From NCBI GenBank assembly GCA_028289585.1, contig JANQPI010000035.1, positions 404,717 to 468,716 on the forward strand: a stretch of DNA of 64,000 nucleotides, given 5' to 3'. Source of the DNA: Candidatus Zixiibacteriota bacterium. Its GTDB lineage: Bacteria > Zixibacteria > MSB-5A5 > GN15 > FEB-12. The position numbers and the translations under genes were made by a program. Positions 1 through 8,129 of this stretch are shown here, one piece after another (position 1 is the stretch's first letter; each line of letters opens with the position of its first letter). The notes below the pieces were generated by a model, which saw nothing but the letters and a program-made list of their open reading frames with translations, was not told the origin of the DNA and made no database searches.

Positions 1-21
1 GGCCGGGGCGAGTGGCTTCAT
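1..21 (-). CDS. 5' end of an unidentified gene running off the left edge
   Basis: An ATG at 21-19 on the minus strand opens seven codons (MKPLAPA) before the window ends. A strong Shine-Dalgarno AAAGGAG lies at 28-34 (plus coordinates), six bases before the ATG, which is the main reason for calling it. A perfect 14-base palindrome at 48-61 sits just upstream. Too little protein is visible to assign a function. Confidence 0.45.
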
Positions 22-326
22 GCTGCGCTCCTTTCGGTCGCGGTACCACCGATTAATCGGTAACGCCGTCGAGAACTGTTGGGGAAGGGGTCTTGGATGC
101 GGTCGGCTGATTCAATCTCAGCTGACATCACCCCTACATTGAGGATCGATGGCGAATCGGCGGTGGGTTGCCTGGTTCGTCTCTTGTCTTTTTCTCGCCC
201 CCAATATAGTACCCCTGGTCCTTGGCTGCAAGCTCCTGATGCACAAGGATTTTCGGAGAAGGGCGGACGTCGATCTACCCCTTATACCCCTATTCTAGGT
301 CGGATATTCAACCGGAAATCTTGAGA
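22..326. other. Intergenic region without a convincing gene
   Basis: About 300 bases separate the start of the leftmost minus-strand gene from the end of the NifU-like gene. It holds a palindrome at 48-61 and a weak promoter-like pair (TTGTCT at 184-189, TATAGT at 205-210) with a poor 15-base spacing. An open frame at 79-324 has no recognisable protein character, so it is not called. No hairpin with a T-run was seen. Confidence 0.4.
48..61. repeat. Perfect 14-base palindrome, possible operator
   Basis: The sequence ACCGATTAATCGGT is its own reverse complement. It lies 14 bases upstream of the Shine-Dalgarno of the minus-strand gene that starts at 21, a position suiting an operator for a dimeric regulator. 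No second copy was noticed in the window, so a regulatory role is inference. Confidence 0.35.
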
Positions 327-758
327 TCAATCGGCGGGGGGGACTGAGCCGGTGCCGCAACCCTCACAGGCGGCAATTTCGGCGGTCATCGCGTCGATCC
401 GAATCACCCCCTTCAGGACCACGCCATCGGGACCGTATTCCACCGATTCAAGGGCGCAGGGCGCCTCCGGGTCGGAATCGGCCAGACCCTCGAGGGCGGC
501 CACCGCCGCTCTCAGCGCGAAGAAGTGCTTGAGGTGAACTACTTCGCTGACCAGTGACTTGGCCGAAGCAGACGCGAGAAACGCCGCGGGATCGGCAGCC
601 AGAAGCTCCTGGGGGGATTGTCCCCGAGCCCAGCCCAGAATTAACGCCGGTCGACCAAGGGAGCCCCCGCAAGTCTGTTTGCTCAACCGGTAGCGATGTA
701 GTCGCCCCTCTCGGTCGAGGCGAACCGAAATGAGTTCGGTGATATCGGAGCATGGCAT
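327..758 (-). CDS. NifU/IscU-like iron-sulfur scaffold homologue, atypical
   Basis: The 143-residue product aligns by eye with the IscU/NifU N-terminal domain. It has a PCSD segment at residues 2-5 where IscU has the Cys-Gly-Asp of its first ligand, and QTCGG around Cys30 at the second cysteine. A WARGQSPQELL stretch corresponds to the family's W-x-x-GK segment. At the third cysteine of IscU (His-Cys-Ser) it reads VVHLKHF, so His75 is kept but Leu76 replaces Cys. The ATG at 758 was chosen; an in-frame TTG at 794 is the alternative, and neither has a clear ribosome site. It is transcribed divergently from the neighbouring aminotransferase. Cluster transfer may be altered or lost; the assignment is moderate and rests on a by-eye alignment. 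Confidence 0.5.
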   Translation of the reverse strand: MPCSDITELISVRLDREGRLHRYRLSKQTCGGSLGRPALILGWARGQSPQELLAADPAAFLASASAKSLVSEVVHLKHFFALRAAVAALEGLADSDPEAPCALESVEYGPDGVVLKGVIRIDAMTAEIAACEGCGTGSVPPAD

Positions 759-831
759 CACCCGAAAATAGGCCGGGCAAGCCCTGAGAGACAACTTGGA
801 TTTTGAAGGTAGCCTGATTTCGTAACTCCGC

Positions 832-837
832 TATATT
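832..837 (+). promoter_or_regulatory. Possible -10 element for the aminotransferase/trp unit
   Basis: TATATT lies about 29 bases upstream of the ATG at 866, in the short divergent region between the NifU-like gene and the aminotransferase. No good -35 box sits at 16-18 bases, so this is only a plausible start of the long rightward unit. Confidence 0.25.
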
Positions 838-865
838 GGAGGCTAGGCTCGGGAGGAGCAGCTGA

Positions 866-2125
866 ATGCTTGAACCACAACTGCTTAACGGATGGGAACT
901 GCGTCCGGAAGTCGACGCCATGGCGCCTTCGGCCATTCGCGAAGCGCTGAAGACCGCGTCTCGTCCGGGCGTCATTTCCTTTGCTGGCGGACTGCCCGAT
1001 CCCCGCCTGTTTCCACTTCGCGAACTCCGCATCGCGATTGACGACATCTTCATGATCCACGGGGCCGCGGCCATGCAGTACTCCATTACGCAGGGAGTAC
1101 TGTCACTGCGCGAGCGTCTGGCCGAACGGGCGACGGGACGCGGAGCCGCGACGGATGCCGCTAACCTGTTGATAATCTCCGGTGCCCAACAGGGACTTGA
1201 GATGATTGCCCATGCACTCATCAATCCGGGTGAGACGATTATCACCGAACAGCCGACCTACATTGGCGCTCTCCAAGCGTTTACCCACTACGGGGCAAAA
1301 TACGTCAGCGTTCCGATGGATGATGATGGGATGCAGGTTGAGGCGCTTCCTGAGTTGATTGACAAGCATCACCCTAAGTTGATTTACACGGTCCCGGATT
1401 TCCAGAATCCCAGCGGGCGATCTCTGTCGCAGGCACGGCGAGAACGACTCGTGGAGATCGCCGATCACTACGGACTTCCGATAATCGACGATTCGCCGTA
1501 CGCAGACATTCGTTTCGCTGATGAGAAGCCTCTCTCGGTTAAGGCGATTGGTGGTGACAGTGTCATTGCCCTGCGAACGCTTTCCAAGCTGATTGCTCCC
1601 GGATTACGCATTGGCTGGATCAATGCCCGCCACGAATTGATTGTGAAACTGGAACGCCTCAAGCAATGCCTCGATCTGCACACCAATACACTCGGTCAGT
1701 ACGTCATGAACACGTTCCTGATGCGGGGATTGTTCGAACCGCACGTCAAGTCGCTCCGCGTTGCCTACAAGAAGAAGCGCGACGCCATGTTGACCGAGCT
1801 CGACCGCACCATGCCTGCAGCCGTGTCCTTCACCCGCCCCGAAGGCGGTCTCTTCCTCTGGGTCGAACTGCCCAATGATCTCGATGCAACCGATTTGCTC
1901 CCACGTGCCGTGGACCAGCAGGTTGCCTATGTGCCGGGAGCGCCGTTCTTCCCGAACGGTGGGGGAGAGAACTGCCTGAGACTATCGTTTTCGAGTGCAC
2001 GCCCGGATGAAATTCGCACCGGGGTGCAACGTCTCGCCGGCCTGTTCAGAGAAATCCTTGATCAGCGCGAGTCTTCAGACTCGGCGACCGCTGTCTCACG
2101 AGCAGGTGCGGGAAGCACCAAGTAG
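866..2125 (+). CDS. PLP-dependent class I/II aminotransferase (LysN/aromatic type)
   Basis: The 419-residue protein is a fold-type I aminotransferase. The N-terminal FAGGLPDPRLFP segment is typical of the branch holding 2-aminoadipate (LysN), aromatic and MocR-related transaminases. SKLIAPGLRIGW carries the PLP-binding lysine (about residue 240), and the conserved Asn and Asp-Tyr ligands appear in DFQNPSGRSL and DDSPYADIRF. A GGGAGGA ribosome site lies 8 bases before the ATG. It heads the trp/aro supercluster, so aromatic amino acid transamination (phenylpyruvate or hydroxyphenylpyruvate) is attractive, but the family acts on many amino acids and the substrate is inferred from context only. 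Confidence 0.85.
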   Translation: MLEPQLLNGWELRPEVDAMAPSAIREALKTASRPGVISFAGGLPDPRLFPLRELRIAIDDIFMIHGAAAMQYSITQGVLSLRERLAERATGRGAATDAANLLIISGAQQGLEMIAHALINPGETIITEQPTYIGALQAFTHYGAKYVSVPMDDDGMQVEALPELIDKHHPKLIYTVPDFQNPSGRSLSQARRERLVEIADHYGLPIIDDSPYADIRFADEKPLSVKAIGGDSVIALRTLSKLIAPGLRIGWINARHELIVKLERLKQCLDLHTNTLGQYVMNTFLMRGLFEPHVKSLRVAYKKKRDAMLTELDRTMPAAVSFTRPEGGLFLWVELPNDLDATDLLPRAVDQQVAYVPGAPFFPNGGGENCLRLSFSSARPDEIRTGVQRLAGLFREILDQRESSDSATAVSRAGAGSTK

Positions 2126-2170
2126 TCGCTTTGCTGTTGCCTGACTTCGTTCTGCCGTCAAAGTGCACCC

Positions 2171-3007
2171 ATGCAGCTTGCCGTTAGTAAGTACTCCGCA
2201 CTTGGTAACAGCTTCTTGGTCGTGTCCGCTCCGAAGCGGGCAACCGTCGATTGGCCAAGCGTGGCTCGTCACAGCTGCGATCCCCAGCTCGGCATTGGAG
2301 CAGACGGACTGGCCGTGGTGTCTCACGATGATGACTGCGATGGGGTGGTGAGTATCTTCAATCGCGATGGTTCTCGAGCGGAGCGGTCGGGGAATGCTTT
2401 ACGTATTCTCGGATTGCACCACTATCGCGAGACACGTCGTCGGCGCAGCACGTGGCAGTCGAATGGTAATATCGAGTCGGTGCAACTGGTGGCAAAAGAG
2501 AACAGCGTGTGGCGCGTTCAGGGAACGGTTGGTCGACCATCGTTTGCAACCCGCGATGTCGGGATGCGCGTTACGCAGAAGCAGTTCATCAATCAACCGC
2601 TTGCGGTTGGCGACGTTAAGTTACCAGCGTCGGTTGTCTCGACGGGTAATCCGCACTGTGTCATTGTCTGTTCTGACTTTGCATTCGACTGGGAGACGAT
2701 TGGTTCGGAGATCGCTTCAAGCCGTCACTTCCGCAATGGTGTGAATGTCGAGTTCGTCATTCCAGCCACTCGGTCTCGATTGAAGGTTGCGATCTGGGAG
2801 CGCGGCGTTGGCGTGACGTCATCATCAGGTACCGGAGCCGCAGCTGCCGTTGCTGTCGGTGTGATGATGGGAATAGCCAACCGCCAGAGTACGGTTGACT
2901 TTGAAGCTGGTTCGGTTGATGTCAACTGGTCCCCGGAGACGGGTGTCATTGATCTTACCGGTCCCGTTGTGTTCGTCGCGGATGCTGAGGTCGCGATAGC
3001 ATGTTGA
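2171..3007 (+). CDS. DapF-fold (diaminopimelate epimerase-like) protein with both catalytic Cys replaced by Ser
   Basis: The 278-residue length and motif order match DapF: an N-terminal YSALGNSFLVV, GIGADGLAVV, FNRDGSRAERSGNA (62-76), TGNPHCVIV (158-166), NVEFV (192-196) and WERGVGVTSSSGTGAAA (209-225). In true DapF the second half-site loop reads CGNG and the last reads ACGTGACA, each with a catalytic cysteine. Here Ser73 and Ser219 occupy those places. Substrate-loop residues are kept, so the pocket may survive while two-base Cys chemistry cannot. The gene overlaps trpE by 7 bases. An altered isomerase, a dehydratase or a binding protein are all possible; the real dapF is probably elsewhere. 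Confidence 0.75.
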   Translation: MQLAVSKYSALGNSFLVVSAPKRATVDWPSVARHSCDPQLGIGADGLAVVSHDDDCDGVVSIFNRDGSRAERSGNALRILGLHHYRETRRRRSTWQSNGNIESVQLVAKENSVWRVQGTVGRPSFATRDVGMRVTQKQFINQPLAVGDVKLPASVVSTGNPHCVIVCSDFAFDWETIGSEIASSRHFRNGVNVEFVIPATRSRLKVAIWERGVGVTSSSGTGAAAAVAVGVMMGIANRQSTVDFEAGSVDVNWSPETGVIDLTGPVVFVADAEVAIAC

Positions 3008-4467
3008 CATTTTCTGAGGTTCGCGAACTCAACCAGCGATCTAACGTTATCCCGCTGGTGACACGAGTGCCCTCCGACGTCGAGACGCCGGTTACGGCAT
3101 GGCTGAAACTGTGCCGTAACTCTCGCTATGGATTTCTCCTGGAGTCGGTCGAGGGAGGAGAGAAGCTGGCTCGCTATTCGTTCCTGGGGCGGGACCCGTT
3201 CCTGGTTGTTCAGGGCTGGCGCAACCGGGTTCGACTGTTGCAGGGGAAACATGCTCGGGAGATAGAAGCTCTACCGATACCGTTCCTCGCCGAACTCTTT
3301 GCCGCGTACCGGCCGGCAACACGTCCTGATCTCCCACGATTTACTGGCGGTGGGGTTGGCTATTTCTCGTACGATTCGGTTCGCTGGAACGAGCGAATCC
3401 CTGATCGCAACCCCGACCAACTGGGCTTGCCCGAAATGCAAATCGGGTTGTATCGGGATCTGATCGTCTTTGATCACCTACGTCAGGAGATCGTACTGAT
3501 CGCAAACATCCTGCACGACGTCAAGGCCTCGGGTCTGCGTGATGCCTACAACGATGGTCGCCGCCGCCTCGAAACGATGATCGCCCATCTGGGTCGACCA
3601 ATTCGCTCAATTCCGTCACTCGATCCGGTCCTTCGTTCGCAGCCGCGAGTCAATATCCAAGGTGATGACTTCAAACGGTTGGTCACCCGGGCGAAACGCC
3701 ACATTCGCGAGGGAGATGTCTTTCAAGTTGTGCTCTCCCGTCGCTGGGAGATCAATCACGACGTCAACCCCTTGACCATCTACCGGCGGCTGCGGCGTCG
3801 CAATCCTTCGCCTTATCTTTTTCTCCTTCGACTCGGAGAAGCGTCAGTCATCGGCTCTTCGCCTGAGATGATGGTTCGTGTCGAGGGGAAGCGAATCGAG
3901 ACACGGCCTATCGCCGGAACCCGACCCCGCGGTGAAAGCCCAGATGCCGATCAGCGGCTGGCCAACGATCTCCTTGCGGACCCGAAAGAGCGTGCCGAGC
4001 ATACCATGCTGATTGATCTTGGTCGCAACGATGTCGGACGGGTGGCTCGTGCCGGTTCAGTGAACGTTCCAGAGCTGATGACAATCGAACGGTATTCGCA
4101 CGTTATGCACATTGTCTCGTCGGTCACCGGTCAGCTGCGGCGCGATGTCTCGCCCATTGACGCCCACTTCGCGTGTTTCCCGGCCGGGACTCTCTCGGGT
4201 GCACCTAAGATTCGAGCGATGGAGATTATCGACGATCTCGAACCGGTCCGGCGTGGGATCTACGGCGGTTCAATCGGCTACATTGACTTCTGGGGGAACC
4301 TTGACTCCTGCATCGCTATTCGGACTGTCGTGCAGACGAATGGCAGCAGTCACATACAGGCTGGCGCTGGTATTGTCGCCGATTCTCGACCGACGCGAGA
4401 GGTGGAGGAAACCGAAGCCAAGGCGGAATCCGCGTTGCGCGCCGTTACGGGACGTGGTGATTCATGA
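3001..4467 (+). CDS. trpE: Anthranilate synthase component I
   Basis: TrpE converts chorismate and ammonia (from TrpG) to anthranilate, the first step of tryptophan synthesis. The 488 residues include the N-terminal LLES motif (46-49) linked to tryptophan feedback inhibition. The chorismate-binding core carries TRPIAGTRPRG, ERAEHTMLIDLGRNDVGRV and FPAGTLSGAPKIRAMEII (about residues 394-411). The gene overlaps the upstream DapF-like gene by 7 bases and trpG by 4, so it is probably translationally coupled. No trp leader peptide or attenuator was seen upstream, so control may lie mainly at the enzyme level. Confidence 0.96.
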   Translation: MLTFSEVRELNQRSNVIPLVTRVPSDVETPVTAWLKLCRNSRYGFLLESVEGGEKLARYSFLGRDPFLVVQGWRNRVRLLQGKHAREIEALPIPFLAELFAAYRPATRPDLPRFTGGGVGYFSYDSVRWNERIPDRNPDQLGLPEMQIGLYRDLIVFDHLRQEIVLIANILHDVKASGLRDAYNDGRRRLETMIAHLGRPIRSIPSLDPVLRSQPRVNIQGDDFKRLVTRAKRHIREGDVFQVVLSRRWEINHDVNPLTIYRRLRRRNPSPYLFLLRLGEASVIGSSPEMMVRVEGKRIETRPIAGTRPRGESPDADQRLANDLLADPKERAEHTMLIDLGRNDVGRVARAGSVNVPELMTIERYSHVMHIVSSVTGQLRRDVSPIDAHFACFPAGTLSGAPKIRAMEIIDDLEPVRRGIYGGSIGYIDFWGNLDSCIAIRTVVQTNGSSHIQAGAGIVADSRPTREVEETEAKAESALRAVTGRGDS

Positions 4468-5027
4468 TCACGATGATCGACAACTACGACTCGTTCACGT
4501 ACAACCTCGTTCAATACCTTCAGGAGTTGGGGGCAGACGTTGTCATTTACCGCAACGACGAAATCGAACCCGAGAAGGTGCTTGCTCAAGCCCCGAAGGG
4601 GATCGTGCTTTCACCCGGACCCGGGCGACCACACCGTGCGGGTATCATGCCGGACTTGATTTCAAGAACCGCAGGTACCGTCCCAATTCTCGGCGTTTGC
4701 CTTGGCTATCAGGCGATTGCTGAAGCGTTCGGTGGACAGATTGACTACGCACCCAAGCTCATGCACGGCAAGACATCAGCGGTTGAGCATCACGGAAACG
4801 GCATCTTTGCCGGCCTCGCGTCTCCGGTTACGGTCACCCGCTACCACTCACTCATTGTTCGTCGGGATACGCTCCCGGAATGTTTCGAGGTGACCGCCTG
4901 GACCGATGACGTTCTGATGGGCATCTCCCACCGATCCTTTCCCTACGAAGGCGTCCAGTTTCATCCGGAGTCGATTCTCTCGGCCGATGGCAAGGGGATG
5001 CTGCAGAACTGGCTGGAAACGTTGTGA
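4464..5027 (+). CDS. trpG: Anthranilate synthase component II (glutamine amidotransferase)
   Basis: This 187-residue class I glutamine amidotransferase supplies ammonia to TrpE. It opens with the diagnostic MIDNYDSFTYNLVQYL, has the oxyanion SPGPG motif, the nucleophile Cys78 in GVCLGYQ, and the His-Glu pair in FHPES near residue 167. The length is that of a free-standing TrpG, not a TrpGD fusion. A PabA role in folate synthesis may be shared, as no separate pabA is in the window. It overlaps trpE by an ATGA and trpD by a GTGA. Confidence 0.96.
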   Translation: MITMIDNYDSFTYNLVQYLQELGADVVIYRNDEIEPEKVLAQAPKGIVLSPGPGRPHRAGIMPDLISRTAGTVPILGVCLGYQAIAEAFGGQIDYAPKLMHGKTSAVEHHGNGIFAGLASPVTVTRYHSLIVRRDTLPECFEVTAWTDDVLMGISHRSFPYEGVQFHPESILSADGKGMLQNWLETL

Positions 5028-6049
5028 GTGAGTTGAAGTCTCAGTTGCCACCGCTGCTGGCGCGGGAATCGTTGTCACGGGACCAAGCACGAACAGCAAT
5101 GGACAGCATCATGTCCGGTGACCAATCACCGATCGTTCTGTCCGCGTGGCTTATCGCACTTAAGCAAAAAGGAGAGATAGCTACCGAGGTGGCGGGCATG
5201 GTTGATTCGATGCGACACCATGCCGTACGTGTCGACCTGACCTCCGATCAGCAAGCCATGGCCGTCGATGGCTGCGGTACCGGTGGTGATGGTGCCGGGA
5301 CATTCAACATCTCCACGGCGGCATCACTGATCGCTGCTGCGGCGGGAGCGGTCGTCGCGAAACACGGTAACCGATCGGTTTCCTCTAAGTGTGGGTCGGC
5401 CGATGTGTTAGAAGCGATGGGAGTGCGTCTCGCAACTGATTCCGAAGAAGTGCAGCAGCAACTCGCAAGCAATCGTTTCAGCTTTCTTTTTGCCCCCAAC
5501 TTTCATCCGGCGATGAAACATGCCGCTCCGGTCCGCCGCGAACTAGGCGTGCGTACCGTGTTTAACATCCTCGGCCCCTTGAGCAATCCGGCACTCGTTC
5601 AGCGTCAGGTGGTTGGGGTCTACGATCGATCATTACTTTGGCTCATGATTGAAACACTGAAGTTGCTCGGTGCCCAGCATGCGATTGTTGTGCACGGGCG
5701 CGACGGTCTTGACGAATTCTCACTCTCCGCTCCCACCGACCTTGTTGAGTTGAAAGACGGTAAAGTAACAGAGCAGGTTATGTCACCCGAGGACGTCGGG
5801 TTGGCGACTGTGCCAACGGGCGCGCTGGCCGGGGGGGATGCAACCGCGAACGCGCGGATCATGGAAGAGGTGCTAGTTGGTCAGCCGTCACCCTATGCCG
5901 ATGCCTCGTGCTACAATGCGGGTGCCATGCTTTACGTTGGTAGACAGGCGATCTCTATTCGCGATGGTGTCGACCTGGCTCGTCGAGCGGTCGCTGACGG
6001 TACTGCGATCGCGTTGCTGAACGAACTGCGGAATTCGGCTACCCAATGA
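5024..6049 (+). CDS. trpD: Anthranilate phosphoribosyltransferase
   Basis: TrpD transfers the phosphoribosyl group of PRPP to anthranilate. The 341-residue protein has the PRPP-binding GTGGDGAGTFNIST (from about residue 84), KHGNRSVSSKCGSADVLEA and the FNILGPLSNP segment typical of the family. Translation starts at a GTG that overlaps the trpG stop by 4 bases, and the stop overlaps the MFS gene by 4. The length is standard and no key residue is visibly missing. Confidence 0.95.
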   Translation: MSELKSQLPPLLARESLSRDQARTAMDSIMSGDQSPIVLSAWLIALKQKGEIATEVAGMVDSMRHHAVRVDLTSDQQAMAVDGCGTGGDGAGTFNISTAASLIAAAAGAVVAKHGNRSVSSKCGSADVLEAMGVRLATDSEEVQQQLASNRFSFLFAPNFHPAMKHAAPVRRELGVRTVFNILGPLSNPALVQRQVVGVYDRSLLWLMIETLKLLGAQHAIVVHGRDGLDEFSLSAPTDLVELKDGKVTEQVMSPEDVGLATVPTGALAGGDATANARIMEEVLVGQPSPYADASCYNAGAMLYVGRQAISIRDGVDLARRAVADGTAIALLNELRNSATQ

Positions 6050-7356
6050 CAACCGACACGAAAGCGTCGTCTGAGCCGTCCCTCGCGGTCAGCCGTTCCG
6101 GTCTGGCTGACTACTGGTACCGTCTCCGATCATTCTCCCCTAATGCGCGACGCTTTCTGACCGGTGTCTTTTTCTTCGCCGCGACGTTTCAGACGATTCA
6201 ACTGCTGCTCAATCTTTACCTCAAAGAGCTGGGGTTTCCTGAGGGAGATATCGGCGCGGTCCAATCGGCTCGGACATTCGGAATGGCGCTCGTCGGTATT
6301 CCGGCGGGTATCCTTGTCGCTCGCTGGCGAATCAAATACGTCCTTCTTTCGGTCCCGATCATCTACGCTGCGCTGCTCTACTCGCTTCTTCAGTTCCGCG
6401 ACATCATGTTGATTATCGCCTTCGCGTTTCTGGCCGGTATGGTTTTTTCCTTCTATCGGGTTTGCTCCGGACCGTTCTTCATGCGCAACTCGAGCAAGGT
6501 CGAGCGCACCTACCTGTTTAGTGCATCGTTTGCGACGTTCGCAATGGGCGGTGTGATCGGAACACTCGGCTCTGGTCAGCTCGCCGAATACTTGATTGCG
6601 CAAACCGGCGACGCGGTAATTGGATACACCTATACGTTCTATGTGGCTATCGCCTTTGGCCTACTCGCGTTGGTTCCTTTTTCGATGATTCGTCCGAGTC
6701 CACCAAGTTCCGAAGAAACCAACCGTCGCCTGTCGTTCGCACAATTGGCGGAACGGAAAGGCTTCTACTCGAAAACGATCTTCTGCCACTCGCTGGTCGG
6801 TATTGGCGCCGGCCTCACGGTTCCGTTCCTCAATCTGTATTTTCGAGACCGCTTTGATCAAGGCCCGGACAATATCGGCATCTTCTTCGCGTTGGTAACC
6901 GGGGCCATGATCATCGGGACAATGGCAGGTCCGGTCGTAACGAAACACTTCGGTCTGGTTCGAACCGTCACACTCACGCAGCTGCTTTCGCTCCCCTTCC
7001 TGGTGATTCTGGCGTTCACTGATCAGCTCTGGCTGGCCGTCGTTGCGTTTCTCGTCCGGGGTGGATTGATGAACGCGGGTGTTCCGATTCAAACGAATCT
7101 TGGGCTCGAATTGTCCCGGCCCAATGAACAGGCATTGATCAATGCCGTAATCATGGTATCCTGGACTGGTGGCTGGACGATCGCGTCGCGATTCGGTGGC
7201 GAGATAATTGAGCGTTATGGGTATACAACTTCGCTTCTGATCACCGCAGGGATATATTTTGCTGCAGCGATCATTTGGTATCTCTTCTTTTCCCGCGTCG
7301 AGGTACGCAAGCAGGATGGACCCGGGTGGTACGTACAGAATAACGTGTCGTTATGA
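6046..7356 (+). CDS. MFS transporter embedded in the trp operon
   Basis: The 436-residue protein is very hydrophobic, with about 12 membrane segments in two halves and a central charged loop (around residues 220-235), as in the major facilitator superfamily. The segment GIPAGILVARWRIKYVLL resembles the loop 2-3 region of MFS proteins. It sits between trpD and trpC with 4-base overlaps on both sides, so it is co-translated with the tryptophan enzymes. Export or uptake of tryptophan, an aromatic precursor or a derived product is a reasonable inference; the substrate cannot be read from sequence. Confidence 0.85.
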   Translation: MTTDTKASSEPSLAVSRSGLADYWYRLRSFSPNARRFLTGVFFFAATFQTIQLLLNLYLKELGFPEGDIGAVQSARTFGMALVGIPAGILVARWRIKYVLLSVPIIYAALLYSLLQFRDIMLIIAFAFLAGMVFSFYRVCSGPFFMRNSSKVERTYLFSASFATFAMGGVIGTLGSGQLAEYLIAQTGDAVIGYTYTFYVAIAFGLLALVPFSMIRPSPPSSEETNRRLSFAQLAERKGFYSKTIFCHSLVGIGAGLTVPFLNLYFRDRFDQGPDNIGIFFALVTGAMIIGTMAGPVVTKHFGLVRTVTLTQLLSLPFLVILAFTDQLWLAVVAFLVRGGLMNAGVPIQTNLGLELSRPNEQALINAVIMVSWTGGWTIASRFGGEIIERYGYTTSLLITAGIYFAAAIIWYLFFSRVEVRKQDGPGWYVQNNVSL

Positions 7357-8129
7357 TTGATATCCTTGACAAGATCAGACTTAACAAACGACTGGTCGTC
7401 GAAGAGCTTAAGGCGATTCTTCCCGCCGAGCAGATCCGAGATCGATTCCCCGGTGAGAACCGACTCTCCTGGCGCGACGCTATCTCTCAGCCCGGTCGCA
7501 CAAACATCATCGCTGAATGTAAGAAAGCGTCACCTTCGAAAGGTATTCTGAAACTGGATTTCGATATCGATCACCTTGCATCCCAGTACCGCGAGGGAGG
7601 TGCCGTGGCTCTTTCGGTGCTGACCGAAGAGCACTTCTTCCTTGGGAAAGCCGAGTATATGAAACGAGCTAAGGACGCGGCTCGACTTCCCGTCCTCTGC
7701 AAGGACTTCATTTTCGATCCCTACCAAATTCTGTATGCGCGCTATATGCACGCCGATGCCATTCTCTTGATCGTCGCCATGCTGACACCAACAACGCTTG
7801 TCGAACTGCTGGCCGAAGCTCGATCGGTGGGTGTCGATGCATTGGTCGAGGTGCATGACGACGACGAGGCATCGATTGCAATTGACTCGGGAGCAGACAT
7901 TATCGGTGTGAACAATCGGAACCTTCGTGACTTCACGGTCACCCTTGAGACTGCCGAGCGGATTGGCGCTCGGATCAACGGCGATCATATCACGGTCGCA
8001 GAGTCCGGCCTGTCGACTTCTGGTGATCTGCGAAGACTCCGTGATCTTGGCTTTGATGCCTTTCTCATTGGCGAAGCGCTCGTTACGGCCGCTGATCCGG
8101 CCAGCAAACTGCGAGAGCTCACCGAATGA
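7353..8129 (+). CDS. trpC: Indole-3-glycerol phosphate synthase
   Basis: This 258-residue (beta/alpha)8 barrel closes the indole ring by converting CdRP to indole-3-glycerol phosphate. Visible motifs are IAECKKASPSKG (about 53-64, with the substrate-binding and catalytic lysines), LCKDFIFDPYQI with the general-acid lysine, ALVEVHDDDEA, IGVNNRNLRDF and VAESGLSTSGD. It is a single-domain enzyme, separate from TrpF. It overlaps the MFS gene and trpF by 4 bases each. Confidence 0.96.
   Translation: MIDILDKIRLNKRLVVEELKAILPAEQIRDRFPGENRLSWRDAISQPGRTNIIAECKKASPSKGILKLDFDIDHLASQYREGGAVALSVLTEEHFFLGKAEYMKRAKDAARLPVLCKDFIFDPYQILYARYMHADAILLIVAMLTPTTLVELLAEARSVGVDALVEVHDDDEASIAIDSGADIIGVNNRNLRDFTVTLETAERIGARINGDHITVAESGLSTSGDLRRLRDLGFDAFLIGEALVTAADPASKLRELTE

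Noticed and set aside
79-324. 81-residue open frame at the left edge
   Set aside because: No ribosome site, no recognisable motif and a composition unlike its neighbours; treated as chance.
448-1245. 265-residue open frame on the minus strand overlapping the NifU-like gene and the aminotransferase
   Set aside because: It lies antisense to a well-supported aminotransferase and has low-complexity Ser/Arg-rich composition typical of a shadow frame.
2126-2170. Possible trp leader peptide or attenuator before the DapF-like gene and trpE
   Set aside because: The gap is only about 45 bases and shows no Trp-codon-rich peptide or terminator hairpin.
6130-6603. 157-residue antisense frame opposite the MFS gene
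   Set aside because: It is a charged shadow frame against a clear membrane protein.
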